From: Theobroma cacao
Lineage: Eukaryota > Streptophyta > Magnoliopsida > Malvales > Malvaceae
Direction of reading: 5' to 3'
NCBI RefSeq assembly: GCF_000208745.1
Contig: NC_030854.1
Coordinates: forward strand, 17,001,620 to 17,065,619
Length of the DNA: 64,000 bases
The notes under the pieces are model-generated. The model was not told the DNA's origin. It searched no databases and saw only the letters and a list, made by a program, of their open reading frames with translations. The position numbers and the translations under genes were made by a program. Shown in pieces: positions 58,070 to 64,000 of this stretch; positions within the stretch are counted from its first letter, which is position 1, and every line of letters begins with the position of its first letter.

Positions 58070-60103
58070 TGTTGGGATGAGCCCTGCAACCAATTGGGAT
58101 TGGTAAGACTTGATTCCAATCATGCAACAACATCATTCATGTTGAATGATTAAAGGTTTTCCTTCATCAATAAGACATCAACTATAACAAGTTATAAGTC
58201 TAATTGGATGAAATCCATGAGATTAATATGCCTTGCAAGGGAACTGTAATGGGTTACAATTATGAGATCCTTATGCATCAAAGCATAATCTCAAAATGTT
58301 CTTGGTCAATGTATCATTGAGACTGGACATCAATGATACTTAGAGACTAGTACATTCTATGTTCTTTAATTGAGAAGTAAGCAACCGATCTCATAGGTTG
58401 AAGTATAGAGATACTTGGAACTAGAATGTAGGTGTTTACTTAGGAGAGCAAATTCACTAAACATGACCCGCCATGAGAAGTACACTTGGTATTTCACTCA
58501 AGTGTCTATGCAATACTTCTCATATGTCAGTTGTGTAAATACTCCCTAGACTTGAGACATCGAGTTGTCTTATGTGTGGAGTGCTATGCTTTGATTTCAT
58601 CCCTACGAGTGCCAAACCAAGATGCCTAAACAGGATGCTTTTGGGTATAACATGAAGCATGTGAAGGCAAATGAGCGGTCAAGATAGGAATCATCACCCA
58701 AAGTGATGCAGGGGACATATCCTCGCTATTTTGGTTGATATTAGCTTATTGAACTCCTTGGCCAAGGCAACTTAAAGTTTATGAAAGAAGTTTCATAAGT
58801 CTTTATAAAGCTGATGATCAAACTTTATGAACGACTATGGAGATCAATAAGAGTAGACACTTCACCATGCTTTTATCATCTTTGGGATATATGATGAGGG
58901 AATGAATTATGCTGAAAGGCTGATCACTGAAAGGTTAAGTCAAACCATCTTGACTCTTCTAACATTTGGGTGGCCATGATGGATTGCTAGATCCCAATCT
59001 TGGTTTATGAACTCTAGGTAGTTAACTTGATTAATGATAAATTTAAAGTAGTTTAAATTTATCTAATTCTAAGTTTAACTTAAGAATTATATGTTGAGTT
59101 CATTGCCAACATGTTATAAGCCTAATGGGTCACACACCTAAAATGAATGTTGAAAATAAAATGGGAGAGGTGATTAAGTTGGACTTAATCAAATTAGAAG
59201 TTATGAGCTTCTCAAGCACTTGATTAAAATTGTTTAATCAAGTTGTGCCTAACTAACTAAATTGTTTAATTGAATCATTGGACCTAATTAATTAAATTTT
59301 TTAATTAAATCATTGGGCCTAATTGATTGAATTTGTTTAATTAAGTCATTAGGCCTACTTGATTAAAATTGTTTAATTAAATTGTTGGGCTTAATTAATT
59401 AAATTATTTAATTAAGTTATTGGGCCTAATTGATTAAATTAAACAATTAAGTTAATTGGGCTTCTTAAGGACTTAATTAAATTATTTAATCAAATTATTG
59501 GATTAATTGGCAATTACAAAATAGTTTTGAAATTAGGGTGTAAAATTAATTCAAGGTATAAATACCTTGCTATAGCCTCCAAACATGGGTGTGGAGAACG
59601 GCTGAAAAAACAAAAAGGAGTGAACGACACATTAGAAATTCTTTTGTCTTGCCGTTCCTTAGTTGAAGAAAAATAGTTTTTCATTCACTTCTTTTTTGTT
59701 TGTTCAGCCCCACAATTTTGTATGGATTATGAGTTTATGAAACTCATCTTTGCTAGCACATTATCGAGGCTTAGCACTCCCAATCCTTATAGAAGGATTT
59801 TCTCATTCATTGGTGTGGATCACCATTAGAGGCTGCACAAGGATTCCTTGGACAGCTTTGGTTTGCAGCAACCGGGCTGAGGTGGTTGAGCTTTTTCAAA
59901 GGCTGATTTGATGGTTTAACAAAGGATTCATCAACCTTTGTTATTTAGGTTAAGTGATATGATCATATACTTTTATTTTTAATTTAATTATGTACTCAAT
60001 TTAGCATGAAAGAGATCCTAATAGGGTGAGGCGTAAATTTAATTTTTTAAATTTATTTCCGCTCCATTTTATTTACATTTGATGCATGATCAGCCCTCAT
60101 CCA
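58070..60103 (+). mobile_element. Copia-type 5' LTR, family E (copy 2)
   Basis: 2034 bp, TGTTGGGATGAGC to CCCTCATCCA, followed after 4 bp by a perfect primer site. This marks it as the 5' LTR of an element whose 3' end is not seen. About 200 bp longer than copy 1, mainly because of the TTAATTAA minisatellite (59215-59510). Confidence 0.88.
59215..59510. repeat. About 39-bp TTGATTAAATT...GGGCCTAA minisatellite
   Basis: Seven to eight diverged units, each with TTGATTAAAWTTGTTTAATTAAGT followed by CATTGGGCCTAA. The homologous place in E copy 1 (about 56695-56860) has only about two units. Confidence 0.85.
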
Positions 60104-60107
60104 TTAG

Positions 60108-60119
60108 TGGTATCAGAGC
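60108..60119 (+). other. Primer binding site of E element
   Basis: TGGTATCAGAGC, perfect initiator tRNA-Met complement, 4 bp after the LTR. Confidence 0.92.
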
Positions 60120-61296
60120 CCTTTTCATGCCATTTGAGTGCTTGTTCATGTTCAATGGATGCTTGATTAACAAATAATTGTTTTGTATTTTGATTTGGTG
60201 TGATTTTGCTAAAATCGATTTTTCAAAAAAAAAATCTGCTTTGCCAATTTCATTTAATTCTGTCCAGCAACCTTTGTATCCTCCTTTAATCTTATCTTGA
60301 CTTATTTGAATCATATATAGACTTAACTAATGAGTGTTTTACATTGTGCTAAGGAAGCACAAGAAAAAGGGACACCATAAGGCACGGTTTTGGAGGCTGT
60401 CTTGTAAGGCAGCACACACAAGGTTTTAGGTGCAGAATTCTGCTTCTATTTGTGCTTAATTTCCAGCAAATAAAATATGTAATTGTTCCACATTTTTTGC
60501 TGGATATGTGGACAGCAAAATCATGAAATGTTCATGATTGAATAGGCTGATTTTAAGCAAGAAATTGGAGCAAAAAGTGAAAGCAGTCCAGCTCACTGTT
60601 ATGACATGAATTTCAGTTTTAATTAACAAGAAAGTCTTGGAAATTAATTCTGAAAAATTCCAGGAAAATTATCTTTATTAAAATGTTCAATAAGGATTAT
60701 TTCTGGAAAATATCATGGTCAAACATGCTGATTTCAAGCAAGAAAATTGGTGCAAATATAAATCTGTCCAGCTCACTGTTCTGGCATGAATTTCAGTTTT
60801 AATTGACAAGAAACTCTTGAAATTAATTCTGAAAAATTCCAGAAAAATTATTTTTATTAAAATGTTCAATGAGGATTATTTCTGGAAATTTTCATGGCCA
60901 AACAAGCTGATTTAGGCTATTAATTATTGAAAGTTTGAAAACAGTTTAGAGAATAATTATAGCTTGGAAATCGGTTTTGAATGGCAAGATAATCTTGCAA
61001 AATTAATTCTGAAAATTTCAGAATATTATCCTCATTTGAAAGGTTCAATTAAAGGATAAAATTTTGAATTTGAATTAATTTTTGAGTGGCTGGACACTTA
61101 ACTAAATTAAAGGAATGTCCTTTACATGTGAAATGGCACTCATGACAAAGGTTGTGCATGGTGCTACCACACATGGATGCTGCATCTCCCATTGCCATGG
61201 ATGCAACCACTTTATGGAAAGAGGTTGTTTCCTGGAGAAATTGGATATTCAATGATCAAGAAGGATTCTTTCCTTAGCTGATCATTTACTCCTAAA
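60120..61296 (+). other. Leader/internal region of E element, no coding seen
   Basis: Follows the primer site. AT-rich, with no ORF showing gag or pol motifs; it contains a tandem array (60541-61075). It ends where a further LTR-like sequence starts. Confidence 0.6.
60541..61075. repeat. 180-bp tandem repeat, about three units
   Basis: Units begin AATAGGCTGATTT (60541), AACATGCTGATTTC (about 60722) and AACAAGCTGATTTAGG (60901). Each contains CAGTTTTAATTRACAAGAAA..TTGRAAATTAATTCTGAAAAATTCCAG and AATGTTCAATRAGGAT or variants. Units 1 and 2 are close; unit 3 is diverged. Confidence 0.88.
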
Positions 61297-62366
61297 TGTT
61301 AGGGATACATGCCTAAAATCAAGGAGTTTGAATTCTTGGTGGAATCAATCAATTTTAAATTGATTGATATTAAATCTCCAAAAATATTAAGTCTTCCTCA
61401 TTTGATGAGGACTCCCTAAATTAAGGGATTATGATTTAAATTTATCCACATCTAATTAGATTAGATAATTTTAATTAAAATTGAAAGTCAACTTGAGTTG
61501 ATGACATCCTAATGCGATTAGGATAGATTTTAATTAAGATAAATTTACTAATAAATTAGGACTTCCAATGATGATTAGAACTCTACAATTAGTGAATGGA
61601 TAATACAAGATTAAAAGGTGGATAAGGACCTTCCTAAAATATTTAGGACACATGATTTGGATCATGAAACCTTTTAAAATGGTTTATGATAGATACTCAA
61701 ATTAGGAAGTTTCCTAAATTGGTTTAGGTTTATAATTAAAGAAGTTTAATTAGAAAGAACTTACCGATAGAATTAATTCATATATGATTTGAGCTAGCTA
61801 AAGGCCTTGATATGATCAATTCCTTTACTAAGTAATTTTTAAAAAAAATTACTAAATCTTTTCAAATCTAAGCACCAAATGATTTGAACTATGATCCTCA
61901 ATTGTTGAGTGACATTTTTCAAATGAAATGCAAGATCATCATCATGTTGAGCATGTTTACTTTATATGTTCATAACTAGAGTAGAAAAGTCCATAACCAT
62001 CTTAGTAGAACAACATGTGATAGATTTAATTTTATGCGATATATTAAATGCTATGCATGCTAATCAAATGAGACCTTAATGAAACGAAAAGGATAAAATC
62101 CCTTGGTAAATATTGAGTCACATACCACGTATGATTAAGTTACCTTCCACCATATAGCAAGATAACCTGGCTGCTCTTTTAATTGGAGGCTTGTTGAGCA
62201 CACTCAAGGCCACACTTTTACACGAGTATGTTTGAGCTATTGGTGGGTCTTACTCAACTAGTTTCATAAAATCCGGATGCTTGGAAACTTGATTATTATG
62301 GAAACTAGAGGCAAAGGCTAGGTGAAACATATATGATATGTTTAGGCAATGTGTTGTCACCTAGCT
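61297..62366 (+). mobile_element. LTR-like fragment, copia type
   Basis: Starts TGTTAGGGATACATGCC, resembling LTR D (TGTTAGGAATT) and LTR E (TGTTGGG), and is similarly AT-rich with no coding. The right part is lost or displaced by the minus-strand LTR beginning at 62367. No right end or duplication can be shown. Confidence 0.4.
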
Positions 62367-63628
62367 TGTCACGACCAAGTACTCCCTTCGAGCCTGTGAC
62401 ATCCGGCGTGATGTCTTGACAGACATTCATTACTCAAAATGTCAACCGAAACCTCGCAAGGCTCTTGCATCAATTTTACATCTCCCTTGTAAGCAATAGT
62501 TACTAAATATCATGTTTTAAGGGAATAGAAACTATTTTTAAATCAAAACCAACAAAAAAATAATTTCTGTCACACAAGGGTATTTTGATCATTTTTACCA
62601 AAAAATTTTGAAACCTGGTAAAAATACAGCATACGATCGAAAAATATACATTTCTTATCAAAAAATAATTTTAGTAATCTAAATCATCCATTTAAAATGA
62701 AATTATGGCTAATCAAACTAAATAAAAATATTAAATAAAATATTCTATTTTCGTATAAAACAAAATTTATAGAACTCTGTGTAAAAAATTTTTGTAGCGT
62801 AAAAGTAAAATAAATTCCTACATACAGTGGCACACGTAGCCAGGTATACAAAATATTCTACAATGACATGTGGGCCTCGATATAACCAAAAATATGCAAG
62901 ACTGTAAACCTTCAATTTCTAAGGATGCAGATCCAAAAGCAATCCTCGACAAAATCGACTGTCTACAAACTGTCCTGAGCCTGAAATGGGTGAAAAGAAG
63001 GGGTGAGTTTTTATAAACCCAGTGAGTAAGCAAAATTCATCTATAACATCTAAAGCCGAGTAAATGGAGATAGTTAAATCATGCCATCATAATATAATTC
63101 ATAACATTCAAAACTCATTTCAATTCATATAAAACAATTACATTTCATAAAAAATAATCAGTAAGGCTTATGACTCTCTTAAAACTTGGCTTGTGCCGAA
63201 ACTCGTACTCGGTGACACCTTGGCCTGGGCATCTAACCAAGTCCACCAAGGCTGTTAAAACGATATATACACATCAAACATGTTTTTATGTTTAAAAACG
63301 TAGCCGTTCCTTGGCGTTGGCTGAGTTTCACCCTCACGTGGTGGTTCGGCGTGAAGTGAACTCTAAATATACCTTAGGAGATACCCTCCGCGCCTCTCAT
63401 ACTAAGGTGAAATATAACGGGGTTTACCGTACCCCTCTAATAGGTTGGTCCACAAAAACTCACCCACTGCAGTAAGATAATCAATTATCCCACCAAATCA
63501 ATAAAAATTTCGGCAATATGACATGGCTAATATGATATTACCCAGCCTGTGTCATGGCAAAACAAAACAATTTATATATTCCACACAAATCACAAATCTA
63601 GCCATTCATGCCATCACATTGTCATAAG
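62367..63628 (-). mobile_element. B/C-type Ty3 LTR, minus strand, interrupted
   Basis: On the plus strand it starts TGTCACGACCAAGTACTCCC and follows the same course as the inverted B LTR at 18696 (GACAGACATTCATTACTCAAAATGTCAACCGAAACCTCGC, ACGCCAAGGAACGGC reversed, CTGCAGTAAG...CCACCAAATC). The GGATGCAGATCC...CCTCGA segment is closer to C than to B. At 63628 it is cut by a family-A LTR; the remainder would lie beyond the window. Confidence 0.85.
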
Positions 63629-64000
63629 TGTCACGACCCAAATTCCGAGCCATGACCGGCGCAAGGGTCCAATGGACGTAATCCACTAAACCCAAGCAAG
63701 CCTATTATTTATCTTACTTATAATTCCATCTAATATCACTAAGTTATATTTCATAACTTTGAATCAAAATAGTGATATACATTGCCAACTCGTATTGGCA
63801 TTACTCTTAAAAAAATTTACATACAATGTCTACAACATGTATTCTAATAATTTACATTAAGTTCGTCTATACAAAACAAAATAACACTCGACTTCCAGCG
63901 GAGTGACTCAGATGAATATACAGCTACCAAATGCCGAGACACCTACCAAAAGATAGACACAAGTCTACAAGGACACCTCGTCCTAGTTACCGGCTGCCTC
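63629..64000 (+). mobile_element. LTR, family A (copy 5), runs off window
   Basis: TGTCACGACCCAAATTCCGAGCCATGACCGGCGCAAGG, then near-collinear with 1516-1890 (for example GCGGAGTGACTC, CAAATGCCGAGACACCTACCA, ACAAGGACACCTCGTCCTAGTTA). The flank to test for duplication is ATAAG (63624-63628). Confidence 0.9.

Noticed and set aside
60108..60119. TGGTATCAGAGC (also at 25602, 33203) as part of a tRNA gene
   Set aside because: Only the 12 bases complementary to the tRNA 3' end are present, always next to an LTR edge. They are primer binding sites, not tRNA genes.

Overview
This 64 kb window is plant intergenic DNA, most likely from a dicot-type angiosperm. It is AT-rich, and everything I can identify is retrotransposon sequence: Ty1/copia elements of the Sirevirus type, a Ty3/gypsy chromovirus of the Tekay/Del type, and several families of long LTRs. 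I found no host gene, rRNA or tRNA gene, CRISPR array or bacterial-style operon. All coding regions are decayed by in-frame stops, frameshifts and insertions. Family names come from recognising protein motifs and LTR hallmarks (TG...CA ends, 5-bp target site duplications (TSDs), initiator tRNA-Met primer sites, polypurine tracts), not from database searches.

Layout. 1-1460 is the right part of a Sirevirus-like LTR. 1461-1515 plus 5059-6605 is a minus-strand Sirevirus pol fragment, split by a solo LTR of family 'A' (1516-5058, TSD TATAT). That LTR itself carries a GC-rich LTR-like insert (2968-3840). 6606-8135 is an unclassified LTR-like sequence. From about 8136 to 58069 runs a single plus-strand Sirevirus (5' LTR, gag, protease, integrase, RT, RNase H, env-like ORF), stretched from about 8 kb of recognisable sequence to about 50 kb by insertions. 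The insertions are: a solo LTR 'D' exactly inside its primer binding site (9309-11317, TSD ATCAG); a minus-strand family-A solo LTR (14620-48071, interrupted); a plus-strand family-A solo LTR (48327-50671, TSD TAGAC); another (52968-55500, TSD ATTAT); and a copia-type LTR (55582-57414).

The minus-strand A LTR was in turn hit by a non-autonomous Ty3-type element 'B+' (14746-45810, TSD CGTAA). Its internal region received an inverted copy of the same family, 'B-' (18696-28544, TSD CTTGA/CTGGA), and a coding Tekay chromovirus 'C' (30090-41374, TSD GAGCA). The nest is four levels deep: Sirevirus, A solo LTR, B+, then B- and C. The right end holds a second copia-type LTR with its primer site (58070-60119) and leader, another LTR-like start at 61297, a minus-strand B/C-type LTR (62367-63628) and the beginning of a fifth family-A LTR (63629 to the window end).

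How the parts relate. B and C share LTR ends, leader, primer site and polypurine tract, so B looks like a non-autonomous passenger of the C-type machinery. Points most worth a second look: a probable 84-bp GT-AG intron in the C integrase region; the stop codons of C, all one transition away from Gln, Arg or Trp codons; large inverted LTR pairs that could make double-stranded RNA; and dense palindrome or minisatellite arrays inside the LTRs, including a 20-bp palindrome shared by otherwise different LTR families.
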